A DNA stretch of 16,377 nt from JAWXCH01 sp034440595. Lineage in GTDB: Bacteria > Planctomycetota > Planctomycetia > Pirellulales > JALHPA01. The position numbers were made by a program, and so were the translations under genes. Positions 6,867 to 14,972 of the stretch are shown here, piece by piece. Under the pieces are notes generated by a model. That model had not been told where the DNA came from and searched no databases. It saw only the letters and a program-made list of their open reading frames with translations. Numbering within the stretch: the first letter of the stretch is position 1; every line of letters begins with the position of its first letter. The DNA lies in contig JAWXCH010000574.1 of assembly GCA_034440595.1 (NCBI GenBank), positions 1-16,377 on the forward strand, given 5' to 3'.

Positions 6867-7955
6867 TCAAATAAAACACTCTTCCCAGCTCTTGGGAAGT
6901 GATGTCAGGACCTCGTGCCCGTTGCGAGTAACCAGTACATCGTCTTCGATTCGAACTCCCCCCCAGCCGGGCAAATAAATCCCTGGCTCGACGGTCACAA
7001 CCATTCCCGGTTCCAGCAATGTAGCCTGTCCCTGCGACAGCCGTGGTGCCTCATGGACATCCAGGCCCAGCCCATGCCCCAGCCCGTGACCAAACCGTTT
7101 GCCGAAGCCCGCATCTGCAATGATCTTCCGCGCTACAGCGTCGACATCGGCACACGACACGCCGGGTCGAATCGCCTCGATCGCCGCAAGCTGTGCTTTT
7201 AACACAACTCCATACACCCGTTCGAGTTTGGGCGAAATTTTAGCTGTCACCAGAAACCGCGTCAAGTCGCTCTTGTATAGCCCGCCGTCCGCTCCCCAGT
7301 CTATCAGCACGAATCCCGCCTCGCTCAGCAGCTTCCCCGTCGGCCGTGCGTGCGGCAACGCCGACCGCGCACCAACGGCCACAATGGTCTCAAACGAGGC
7401 CCCTTTCGCCCCCGCCCGCCGCATTTCCGCCTCTAGCCCGTTGGCGTACTGCTTCTCAGACTCCCCTCGCGACAGCCGCCCACGCATCGTCGTAAAGGCT
7501 TCCTCGGCCATCCGCACCGCCTGCCGAATCGCCGCAATCTCGCTTTTGTCCTTAATTGTTCGCAAGGTCTCCACCAAACCGCTCGATGTCGCCAGCTCCA
7601 CCTTCGGCAACTGATCCGCCAACCGGTCCCGTGCAGACACCGTCAGCGAGTCCCCCTCAATCGCCAGCCGACCCAACTTGGCCGTGCCACACGCCCTCCC
7701 CGTCGCCGCACTCATGCTCACCCCCGGCAGCCGGACATGCATCTCCAGCCCAGGGCATTCTTGCTCTACCTGCTCAGTAAATCGCGGGTCAGTGATCAGC
7801 ACCTCCCCGTCGGGCATGACCAGCAGAAAGCTGTCCTCACCCGTAAAACCAGTGAGATACGTCACATTGGTCCGATTACTGACCAACAGCCCCGGATAAT
7901 TGGACTTCTTCAGCAGCTTTCGGAGTTTATCGCAACGGGCCTGGTAAGGAAGCAT
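6867..7955 (-). CDS. Xaa-Pro peptidase, M24 family (aminopeptidase P / prolidase-like)
   Basis: Cytosolic dinuclear-metal peptidase cleaving bonds next to proline (prolidase or aminopeptidase P type; the two cannot be told apart here). With the ATG at 7955 it has 362 residues. An N-terminal creatinase-like domain (about 1-125, with NVTYLTGFTGEDS) precedes the pita-bread catalytic domain. Metal ligands by family alignment: Asp 219 in DWGADGGLYKSDLTR, Asp 230 in the same stretch, His 294 in FGHGLGHGLGLDVHEAP, Glu 323 in TVEPGIY and Glu 337 in RIEDDV. The frame is open to a GTG at 7991, but the extra 12 residues are not family-like and MLPYQARCDKLRKLL is a typical start. Neighbours accB and accC downstream match the papA-efp-accB-accC order known elsewhere, without efp. 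Confidence 0.88.
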   Translation of the reverse strand: MLPYQARCDKLRKLLKKSNYPGLLVSNRTNVTYLTGFTGEDSFLLVMPDGEVLITDPRFTEQVEQECPGLEMHVRLPGVSMSAATGRACGTAKLGRLAIEGDSLTVSARDRLADQLPKVELATSSGLVETLRTIKDKSEIAAIRQAVRMAEEAFTTMRGRLSRGESEKQYANGLEAEMRRAGAKGASFETIVAVGARSALPHARPTGKLLSEAGFVLIDWGADGGLYKSDLTRFLVTAKISPKLERVYGVVLKAQLAAIEAIRPGVSCADVDAVARKIIADAGFGKRFGHGLGHGLGLDVHEAPRLSQGQATLLEPGMVVTVEPGIYLPGWGGVRIEDDVLVTRNGHEVLTSLPKSWEECFI

Positions 7956-8296
7956 CGAGCAGGAAGCCTCTGTGCGGAGAAAACCAGCCACTGTGACGGA
8001 GTGTCACGCGGCAATCTGGGAAAGCCCCTTGCTACCACGCCATGTCGTTGGCGACAAGGTGGAAAGGTGCTGCGAGACGAGACTATTTGAGTTGATAATC
8101 CGAGGTTTGCGCCGCTGCGAGGCGACCTGCGCTAGTAAAATCGGCCATTAGGGCCAAAGGGGATTTCATCGGACATCTGGCCAAGGCTGGCGGTGGGATC
8201 GGTTGAGCGCAGTGTCGGTTGACGGGATGTGGTGGGCTTTGGTCGGGAATCGTATTTGCTTACGTCGAACATTGGGTTCGTTGAATGCTAATGGCG
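7956..8296. other. Intergenic region between lysR and the M24 peptidase gene
   Basis: 341 bp without a credible gene; both flanking genes run on the minus strand. Small hairpins are GTGAC-GGAGT-GTCAC (7993-8007) and TGTCG-TTGG-CGACA near 8043-8056. GATCGGTTGA (8198-8207) is partly repeated as GTCGGTTGA (8214-8222). No good minus-strand terminator or promoter was found. The + strand changes here from C-rich to strongly G-rich. No clear DnaA boxes (TTATCCACA) were seen. Confidence 0.5.
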
Positions 8297-9208
8297 CTAG
8301 TGGTTGGCGAGGGGGTCGGCTCGGGCCGACTCGACGATTGCGATGATACCTGGATGTTGAATTTTCCGTTGAACGGTAATGGCGTAAAACCGTTCGCGAA
8401 TTTCCTCGATGCGTCCGACCACTGAGACTCGGTACTGGCGTTGGATCTCACGCTCGATCGCAGTTGGACCGGGAAATAGTCCGACTCCGGCGCTGCCGAA
8501 TTCCTTGAGCAAGGCGCTGTCGTAAAATTGACCGACTACTTTTGGTTGTATGGATCGGGCATAGAGCCATTGGTCAATTGACCGGCCGAGTTCCGTGTTC
8601 GGCGTGGGGAGTAACATGGGCGCCGATTCGAGCGATTGTGGAAAAGCTTCTTGGTATCTGGCGGCTAGCTTTGGCTGCGCGAATATTGTAATTCCGCATT
8701 CTCCCAGGAAGTGGTTGTAGGCACGAACCTTTAGGTGCGACCCGACAGGGGCGTCGGACAGTACAACATCAAAGCGATTCACGGCCAAGTCGGCCAGCAG
8801 ATTTTCAAATGCGCTTTCATAACAGACGACCTGCATGTCCGCGGGCATGGCGAATACCGGGGATAGCAGTCGATGCGTGATGAGTTTTGGCATGATATCG
8901 GGAACGCCAACTGTGAGCTTCGCACGCCGTTCGGTGGGTACACCGCGAAGCAGGTCCACGACTCCTTGCCCGGCCTGAAAAACTTCGTCGGCCCGAGCAT
9001 ACAGATCCCGGCCAATGTCCGTGAGGACCAGCCCGCGTCCTGCTCGTTTAAAGAGGGGCGCTCCGACGGCTTTTTCGAGTTTACGGATTTGCATGCTGAT
9101 GCTGGGCTGGGCCAGCCGCAACCGGCGGCTGGCGGCAACCACCGTTCCTTCGCGCGCAACGACCCAGAAGTAGAGGAGATGGTGGAAATTCAGTTCTTCG
9201 ATTATCAT
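8297..9208 (-). CDS. LysR-family transcriptional regulator, NhaR type
   Basis: DNA-binding activator of 303 residues, the usual LysR length. An N-terminal winged helix-turn-helix (about 6-65) contains NFHHLLYFWVVAREGTVVAAS, QPSISMQIRKLEKAVGAPLF and KRAGRGLVLTDIG. An effector-binding domain follows. The opening, GECGITIF, GQFYDSALLKEFG and the C-terminal IQHPGI closely recall E. coli NhaR (HLYYFWHVYKEG, GECGVSFW, GEFDDAALMKAFG, IQHPAV), known for sodium/pH response at nhaA and for activating pgaABCD. No nhaA is present here. The ATG at 9208 has AGGA (9221-9218) 9 nt upstream. It is divergent from the secretion operon, so by LysR habit it probably controls that operon and itself. Its coding strand is C-rich, unlike the other minus-strand genes. 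Confidence 0.9.
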   Translation of the reverse strand: MIIEELNFHHLLYFWVVAREGTVVAASRRLRLAQPSISMQIRKLEKAVGAPLFKRAGRGLVLTDIGRDLYARADEVFQAGQGVVDLLRGVPTERRAKLTVGVPDIMPKLITHRLLSPVFAMPADMQVVCYESAFENLLADLAVNRFDVVLSDAPVGSHLKVRAYNHFLGECGITIFAQPKLAARYQEAFPQSLESAPMLLPTPNTELGRSIDQWLYARSIQPKVVGQFYDSALLKEFGSAGVGLFPGPTAIEREIQRQYRVSVVGRIEEIRERFYAITVQRKIQHPGIIAIVESARADPLANH

Positions 9209-9294
9209 GTCGCACTGTCCTATAGATTTTATTTATGTCTAAAACAAGTATAATCTATGTTTTCTATATATGCCACTTTCCGTAGAATAAGGAA
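9209..9294. promoter_or_regulatory. AT-rich divergent promoter/operator region of lysR and the secretion operon
   Basis: Locally AT-rich region. A perfect -10 TATAAT (9249-9254, +) overlaps TATACT on the minus strand (9252-9247), so the two divergent promoters may compete. A -35 is not evident on either side, as expected for activator-dependent promoters. ATAGATT (9222-9228) and AATCTAT (9252-9258) form a perfect 7-bp inverted repeat with a 23-base spacer. It is a candidate site for the LysR protein, although the spacer is longer than the classical T-N11-A. Confidence 0.5.
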
Positions 9295-9465
9295 GTGGAA
9301 CCCGGGACAGTCCGAACTTTGAGAGCAATCGACGTTTCGGACTTAATCAGCGTAGCCTGTAGCAAACTAAAGACAGCGAGAATCGGCGTCGTGGGAATTG
9401 ACTCAACATCAGCGATTGAACGTAAAGCCAGCGGCATCGAGAGACTAGGTCGCTCGCTGACGATC

Positions 9466-11517
9466 ATGGTGCGCTCAATTGTTGTCGAACCCGAGTTGAG
9501 TCGAGTTTGCCAGTTGCTGCATCAGGCGTCGGAATTGGCGCCAGGTGAAATCGAAACTCAATGGGGGGTATGGCTGGAAAGTGTCGCAAAGAGTCTTCAC
9601 TTGCGACCGCGATTGGCCAATCTGACATGCGAGGCCGCCTATCAGATTTGCCTGGGGGGTGCCGCGTTGGTCACACTGCGGATGCGCAATGGCATGCCAG
9701 AGTGGTGGACGATTGTGCGCGATCATCGCGATGTTGTGCTAGAGCGAAGTGGAACCGACGAATCGTGCGTTGTTCTACAGAGTGATTTGGCGGCGCAGCT
9801 CGGGATTGGTTCGAAGGACGAAGTGAAGTGGATGATTGTGACTGCTCCGGAGTTGTCGTTGAGCCGTGGCGATAAGGTCGAGCCACTTCACCCGATATCT
9901 CGATTGATTGCGATCCTACGTCCTGAGCGGCATGATCTTTGGACTGTCGCTTCGTTCGCTATCGTCGTGGGTATCTTGAGTATTGCGAGCCCGATTGCGG
10001 TGGAGTCGCTGGTGAATACGGTTGCGTTCGGTAGCTTGTTGCAACCGATCCTGGTGCTGGCGACGATTTTGTTTATATTGCTGGCTTTTTTGGCGGCGAT
10101 AACGGGATTGCAGACATATGTGGTTGAGATTCTGCAACGGAGGCTTTTTAGTCGGGTTGCCGCCGATCTGAGCTATCGTATTCCGCGAGTCAAGGCAACC
10201 GCCTTGGACGGTGCCCATTTTCCAGAGTTGATGAACCGTTTTTTTGAAGTCGTCACATTACAGAAAGGAACGGCCTATCTAGTTTTGGATGGGATTGCGA
10301 TTGTGCTGACGACCCTGGTCGGTATGGCCGTACTTGCGTTTTATCATCCTTGGTTTCTCGGGTTTGACGTCGTTTTATTGGCGATAGTAGCACTGGGTGT
10401 GTATGTGCTGGGCCAAGGTGCGCTTGCCAACAGTGTGAATGAATCGAAGCAGAAGTACCGTTTGGCTGCGTGGCTTGAGGAAATGGCACGTTGCAGCGTT
10501 TCATTTCGGAGCGCCGGTGCAGCAGAGTTTGGGGCGGATCGTGCCAGTGTTCTGACAAGTGAGTATCTTCACGCTCGGCAAAGACATTTTAGCCTGCTTT
10601 TTCGGCAGATTTTGTTGCTGCTGTTTTTGCAGGCTGTGGCCGCGACGATCACACTGGGCTTTGGCGGTTGGCTCGTCATCCAGGGACAATTGACACTGGG
10701 TCAGTTGGTTGCCGCTGAGTTAATTGTATCTACGATTCTGGTATCGCTTGCGAAGTTGGGCAAGCATTTGGAGGGATTTTACGATCTGTTGGCGGGCGTC
10801 GACAAACTAGGGAAGTTACTCGATCTTCCGATTGAGCGGCAGTCCGGTGTCGGGCATCTGCACAATGAGGGGGGGACCAAGGTGGTATTGACTGATGTGC
10901 AATGCAAAATCGGCGGCAAGTCGATTTTTGCGCGGCCACTTTCAGCTCAAATAGCTGCGGATAGCCTCGTGGCGGTAGTTGGGGGACCTGGCTCGGGGAA
11001 GAGCGTGCTTCTGGAACTGCTTTACGCTTTGCGTGGTACCTCAGATGGTCATATCGAAGTCGACGATACGGATCCAAATGACATCGGCCCGGAAATTTAT
11101 CGCAAGGGTGTTGGGTTGGTGCGGGGGGGCGAGTTATTTGCGGGAACTGTCAGCGAGAATCTTTATTTGGGTCAAGCCAGTATCACGCAGCACGAACTGC
11201 GTTCTGCGCTAGACGGAGTAGGTTTACTATCGCAAGTGTTGCGATTGCCAAATGGTTTGGAGACTGAGTTAAGTTCCAATGGGCATCCACTCAGTGCAAC
11301 GCAGCAGGCGTTGCTTTTGCTGGCCCGTGCTCTGGTTCGACCGCCCCGACTGCTGCTGATCGACGGTTTGCTTGATGTGATGGGTGAGAAGGGTTTGTAT
11401 CAGGTATTTCAATATCTCCGCGGGATTCCAAATTGCACAGTTCTAATTGCTACCAATCGAGAGTCTGTTGCCAGCGAGTGTGATTCCCGTTTTGATATGC
11501 CGATCAAGGTGAGCTAA
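9466..11517 (+). CDS. ABC half-transporter of type I secretion kind with degenerate nucleotide-binding domain
   Basis: 683 residues from the ATG at 9466 (740 if GTG 9295 is used). Residues 1-140 resemble a peptidase-dead C39-like domain (no Cys-Gly catalytic motif). About six membrane helices follow (near 159-183, 193-217, 273-293, 296-317, 380-403, 409-430), then a nucleotide-binding domain from about 470. Walker A GGPGSGKS (506-513) is intact and Walker B RLLLID keeps its Asp (633). The catalytic Glu is Gly 634, the signature LSGGQ is LSATQ (609-613), the Q-loop reads GLVRGGELF without Gln, the D-loop Asp is Gly, and the switch His is Thr in LIATNRES. ATP binding without efficient hydrolysis is inferred. 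The HlyD- and TolC-like genes follow, so it belongs to a tripartite exporter. The 171 bp before 9466 are AGA-rich and less gene-like, hence this start; neither start has a good Shine-Dalgarno. Confidence 0.85.
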   Translation: MVRSIVVEPELSRVCQLLHQASELAPGEIETQWGVWLESVAKSLHLRPRLANLTCEAAYQICLGGAALVTLRMRNGMPEWWTIVRDHRDVVLERSGTDESCVVLQSDLAAQLGIGSKDEVKWMIVTAPELSLSRGDKVEPLHPISRLIAILRPERHDLWTVASFAIVVGILSIASPIAVESLVNTVAFGSLLQPILVLATILFILLAFLAAITGLQTYVVEILQRRLFSRVAADLSYRIPRVKATALDGAHFPELMNRFFEVVTLQKGTAYLVLDGIAIVLTTLVGMAVLAFYHPWFLGFDVVLLAIVALGVYVLGQGALANSVNESKQKYRLAAWLEEMARCSVSFRSAGAAEFGADRASVLTSEYLHARQRHFSLLFRQILLLLFLQAVAATITLGFGGWLVIQGQLTLGQLVAAELIVSTILVSLAKLGKHLEGFYDLLAGVDKLGKLLDLPIERQSGVGHLHNEGGTKVVLTDVQCKIGGKSIFARPLSAQIAADSLVAVVGGPGSGKSVLLELLYALRGTSDGHIEVDDTDPNDIGPEIYRKGVGLVRGGELFAGTVSENLYLGQASITQHELRSALDGVGLLSQVLRLPNGLETELSSNGHPLSATQQALLLLARALVRPPRLLLIDGLLDVMGEKGLYQVFQYLRGIPNCTVLIATNRESVASECDSRFDMPIKVS

Positions 11518-11549
11518 TTCCAGGTGAACAAGCAAGTGAGGGTCGAGTC

Positions 11550-13010
11550 GTGAGTTCATTATTGACAGAACATTCCTCTACGGCAGATCGCCGGACGACG
11601 TTATTCGACCGAGAGGCCGTGTTCCCTGCATTGCGGTTGGTACGCGCATCGCGAACTGCGCGACGCGTCGCCAAATGGCTGATTATCTGCTTGTTATCGT
11701 CTGTCATTGCGATGGCATTTGCACCATGGCAGCAAACGATTGCCGGTCGCGGAAATGTTGTGGCCTTTGCTCCTATCGATCGGCGACAGATTGTTGAGTC
11801 TCCTGTCAACGGACGCATCGTGCGTTGGGACGAAAGCATTCGAGAGAACACTTTCGTTCGGGAAGGACAGTTTATTCTTGAAATCCAAGACATGGATCCG
11901 CAACTGATCGATCGATTGAAGTTGCAGCTTGAGGCGGGTCAACGACAAGTGAATGCTTCTGAAGCGCAGATTCGGGCTGCCAAGAGTCAGGTTGACTTGC
12001 TGGTGTCGATCATCGAGACTTTTGAGGCGCAGGTCGCGGCGTTTCGAAGTGTTCGCGAGGAGGTTGTGGGTGCAGCAACCGAATACATTCGAATGGCTGA
12101 GAGTAAGGTAAAAGCCGAAGAGCAGAATCTGCAAGCTGCGTCTGCCGGTTTGCGGCAGGCCGAGGCTGATTACAAGCGGCAGAAGCAGTTACATGCGGAA
12201 GGACTTGCATCGGAACTCAAGATGCAGTTGGCAGAACGAAAGTATCAGGAGGCGCTGGCCAAGCAGGAACAAGCGCAATCGTACATCGATGCAGCCAGGA
12301 GTGAGTTAAGCGCCAAGAAGCGAGAACGGGATGCCAAAGAGCGGGAAGCTCAGGCCAAGGTTGACTCCGTCAGGGCATCTTTACAAAAGGCTCAATCAGA
12401 CGTAGCCAAAGCACAAGGCGACGTGGCTAAGACTGAGTCGGATCTGGCCAAGTTTCAGAAGGAAGTTGTAGAAGCGCAAGTAAAGTTGGCCCGGCAGGAA
12501 AACCAAACCATTGTCGCTCCTTGTGACGGCTACTTGATGGACCTGGTGGCAACGCGGGGAGGTGCCTACGTCAAGGTTGGTGATCCGCTGTTTGAGATAG
12601 TTCCACAGGTTGCAAATCTTGCCGCGCAAGTTTGGATCGATGGCAATGACGTTCCTTTGGTTTCGCCGGGTAAAAAGGTCCGGATGCAATTTGAGGGCTG
12701 GCCTGCGGTGCAATTCTCGGGATGGCCTTCGGTCGCGGTCGGTACCTTCGGGGGAGTGGTCTCGATTGTGGATTCGACGGATGACGGGCAGGGGCGTTTT
12801 CGAGTCGTAATTGTTCCGGATGAGGATTCTGATCCGTGGCCAACCTATCCCTATCTGCGACAGGGAGCACGTGCTAATGGCTGGATCTTGCTGGACCGCG
12901 TCCGACTTGGCTACGAAATGTGGCGACGATTGAACGGGTTTCCTCCGGCATTGAAGAGTAAGGCTGGGGAGGTCGAGAAGGCTGCAAAGCCGCCTAAGAT
13001 AAAGATTTAG
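11550..13010 (+). CDS. HlyD/EmrA-type periplasmic adaptor (membrane fusion protein)
   Basis: Links the inner-membrane ABC protein to the outer-membrane channel. 486 residues: a cytoplasmic N-terminus (1-41) with basic residues, one membrane helix (about 42-60, WLIICLLSSVIAMAFAPW), and a first half-lipoyl segment (about 80-115, IVESPVNGRIVRW). A long alpha-hairpin coiled coil (about 117-317) is rich in Ala, Gln, Lys and Glu, with a short repeated run SDVAKAQGDVAKTESDLAKF near 283-302. A second half-lipoyl segment (318-350, IVAPCDGYLMDLV) precedes a beta-barrel part (350-450) and a basic tail. The start GTG at 11550 has GAGGG (11538-11542) 7 nt upstream. It lies 32 bp after the ABC gene, so they are cotranscribed. 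Substrate unknown. Confidence 0.9.
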   Translation: MSSLLTEHSSTADRRTTLFDREAVFPALRLVRASRTARRVAKWLIICLLSSVIAMAFAPWQQTIAGRGNVVAFAPIDRRQIVESPVNGRIVRWDESIRENTFVREGQFILEIQDMDPQLIDRLKLQLEAGQRQVNASEAQIRAAKSQVDLLVSIIETFEAQVAAFRSVREEVVGAATEYIRMAESKVKAEEQNLQAASAGLRQAEADYKRQKQLHAEGLASELKMQLAERKYQEALAKQEQAQSYIDAARSELSAKKRERDAKEREAQAKVDSVRASLQKAQSDVAKAQGDVAKTESDLAKFQKEVVEAQVKLARQENQTIVAPCDGYLMDLVATRGGAYVKVGDPLFEIVPQVANLAAQVWIDGNDVPLVSPGKKVRMQFEGWPAVQFSGWPSVAVGTFGGVVSIVDSTDDGQGRFRVVIVPDEDSDPWPTYPYLRQGARANGWILLDRVRLGYEMWRRLNGFPPALKSKAGEVEKAAKPPKIKI

Positions 13011-13138
13011 CGTCGCCAGGCAGTTATGCCCGATCGGCCCGAATGATGTCAACTCTAGGGACATCGTGTTCCGATAATAGGAGTTAGGCAAAGTTTGCGG
13101 GCGGATTTCGTAGCTAGACTGGGGGATGGCTTCAATTC

Positions 13139-14800
13139 TTGGAAGATCTGTTGGCAAAAGCTCTGTCAATCATTGCACTTTTGCTGATTTGCACTGGCGG
13201 GTGCGCGGGTCGGCGCACTGCTAGCATTCCCATTGCGCCAGCGGTGGCTCCACTTTCAAAAGATTCTCAGCCCCCTGGTACGGAAGTTACCGGATCTACT
13301 GAGGTCAATCCGGTCAGCTATCAAGACGCAAGCACTCAGGTCACGCCCCTGCCACCTCCGATTGCGGGAGAGGAGCTTCTGCCGGTTCCGATCGATGCGC
13401 CGCCCCCCGGGATCATTCCCGAAGCGATATCGGTCCCCAAATCGACACTTGCATTGGACGAAGTCGTCAATTCTGTGCGGGCGAACTTTCCTTTGATCCG
13501 AGTGGTTGTGGACGAGCGGCAAATCCGGTCTGGCCAGGAGTTATCCGCTTGGGGAGCCTTTGACCACAAATTGAAGGGAGCCAGTGAGACGGAGCCGCTA
13601 GGGTACTACGAAAACTATCGCCATGGCATTGCTGTGGAACGCGATACGATGTGGGGTGGTAAGACTGTGGCAGGTTATCGCATTGGCCGCGGAATATTTG
13701 AGCCATGGTATCTGGAACGACAAACGAACGAAGGGGGTGAATTCAAGGCAGGCATGCTGGTTCCCCTGGCACGTAATCGGTGGATCGATCCCAACCGCGC
13801 TGCCCTTTGGCAGGCTCAAGTGGCTCGGAATCAGGTTGAGCCGGAAATTCAAGCGGAAATTGTGCAATTTGTCCGGGATGGTTCCATCGTTTATTGGAAC
13901 TGGGTGGCGGAAGGTCAAGTGCGCGACGTAGCAAAATCGCTGTTGGAGATCGCGCAGTCCCGAAACAAGGCAATCGCACGGCAGGTCGAAACCGGAGACC
14001 GTCCCCAGATCGAACTGATTGACAACGAGCGGATGATTGTTTCGCGTGAGGCTCGGTTGATTGATGCTGAGCAGAAACTTGACCAGATGGCTATCAAGCT
14101 GTCGCTATTTTTTCGGGGTAGTGATGGAATGCCGTTGGTGGCAGATGATAATCGCTTGCCCAGTCGGTTTCCTCAAATTGGCAACCGCCTGCAGCGAAGT
14201 GAGCAGGAAGACATCGAATTTGCGCTGACGAACCGTCCGGATGCGGCAGTCCTGAACTTCACGCGGGAAATTTTTGAGATCGAGCGCAGGCAAGCCGAGA
14301 ATTTGATTCAACCTGAAATCTATGCTGGATTGCTGGGGTCGCAAGACGTCGGGGCACCCACCAGTCCTACCCGAGACAAGTCCCCATTTGAGTTGGAGGC
14401 GTCCTTGACCGTGGAAGTTCCCGTTGAGCGTCGAAAGGCATTTGGCGAACTTCGAAAAGCGCAGGGAAAGATCAGTCAGCTCAACTCGAAACAGCGTTAC
14501 CTGTATGACAAGATCGCCGCCGAGGTTCGATCGGCACGCGTCGCCCTGGAGGCAACGCGCCTGCGCGTGGAGAAAACAACTGAAAGTCTGCAGCTTGCGG
14601 TGAAGATGGAGGAGACGGAACGCCGGAGTTTCGAACTAGGCAATAGCACGTTGCTCGACGTCAATCTTCGTGAACAACAGGCCGCCGATGCGGCCATCGA
14701 GCTAGTGGCGGCTCAGGTGAACTACTATCAAGCCGAAGCCGATTATGTTGCTGCTCTGGGGCTGGTCGGCTTTCGACCAGACGTGCAAGCGGCGAAGTGA
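13139..14800 (+). CDS. TolC-family outer-membrane efflux protein, lipoprotein-like
   Basis: Outer-membrane channel of the tripartite exporter. 553 residues from TTG 13139; TTG 13151, preceded by GGAAGA, gives an equally good signal peptide starting MAKALSIIALLLICTGGC. Cys 22 after Thr-Gly-Gly could be lipidated, as in OprM-like channels, though the lipobox is not ideal. A Pro-rich linker (about 27-105) precedes the OMF domain. That domain has two helical-repeat halves, with typical features such as GAFDHKLKG (near 145) and the final helix QAADAAIELVAAQVNYYQAEADYVAALG. It lies 128 bp after hlyD, farther than usual within an operon; a GATAAT at 13073-13078 in that gap is a weak possible -10. 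Probably the last gene of the operon. No obvious terminator follows. Confidence 0.88.
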   Translation: MEDLLAKALSIIALLLICTGGCAGRRTASIPIAPAVAPLSKDSQPPGTEVTGSTEVNPVSYQDASTQVTPLPPPIAGEELLPVPIDAPPPGIIPEAISVPKSTLALDEVVNSVRANFPLIRVVVDERQIRSGQELSAWGAFDHKLKGASETEPLGYYENYRHGIAVERDTMWGGKTVAGYRIGRGIFEPWYLERQTNEGGEFKAGMLVPLARNRWIDPNRAALWQAQVARNQVEPEIQAEIVQFVRDGSIVYWNWVAEGQVRDVAKSLLEIAQSRNKAIARQVETGDRPQIELIDNERMIVSREARLIDAEQKLDQMAIKLSLFFRGSDGMPLVADDNRLPSRFPQIGNRLQRSEQEDIEFALTNRPDAAVLNFTREIFEIERRQAENLIQPEIYAGLLGSQDVGAPTSPTRDKSPFELEASLTVEVPVERRKAFGELRKAQGKISQLNSKQRYLYDKIAAEVRSARVALEATRLRVEKTTESLQLAVKMEETERRSFELGNSTLLDVNLREQQAADAAIELVAAQVNYYQAEADYVAALGLVGFRPDVQAAK

Positions 14801-14972
14801 GGCCAGGCTGGTTTCTTGCATTCAGTTTGCCTCTAGCTGACCCATTGGACCTACGCTGAGCACTTTGCGCATTCGACAGGTTGGCACCGGCGGAGTCCAG
14901 GTACACGGGCTGCGCCGCGTGGCGGCACTATTTCGCGACGCGTGGGGTTGATCCAAATTCTTGCCCGGCCTG

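Noticed and set aside
8042..8092. Tiny 17-codon + strand ORF in the lysR-peptidase gap
   Set aside because: No ribosome site, no recognisable features, and a length expected by chance.
7956..8296. Replication origin proper with DnaA boxes
   Set aside because: Only weak partial matches to TTATCCACA were found and there is no dnaA, dnaN or gidA neighbour; only the skew change is reported.
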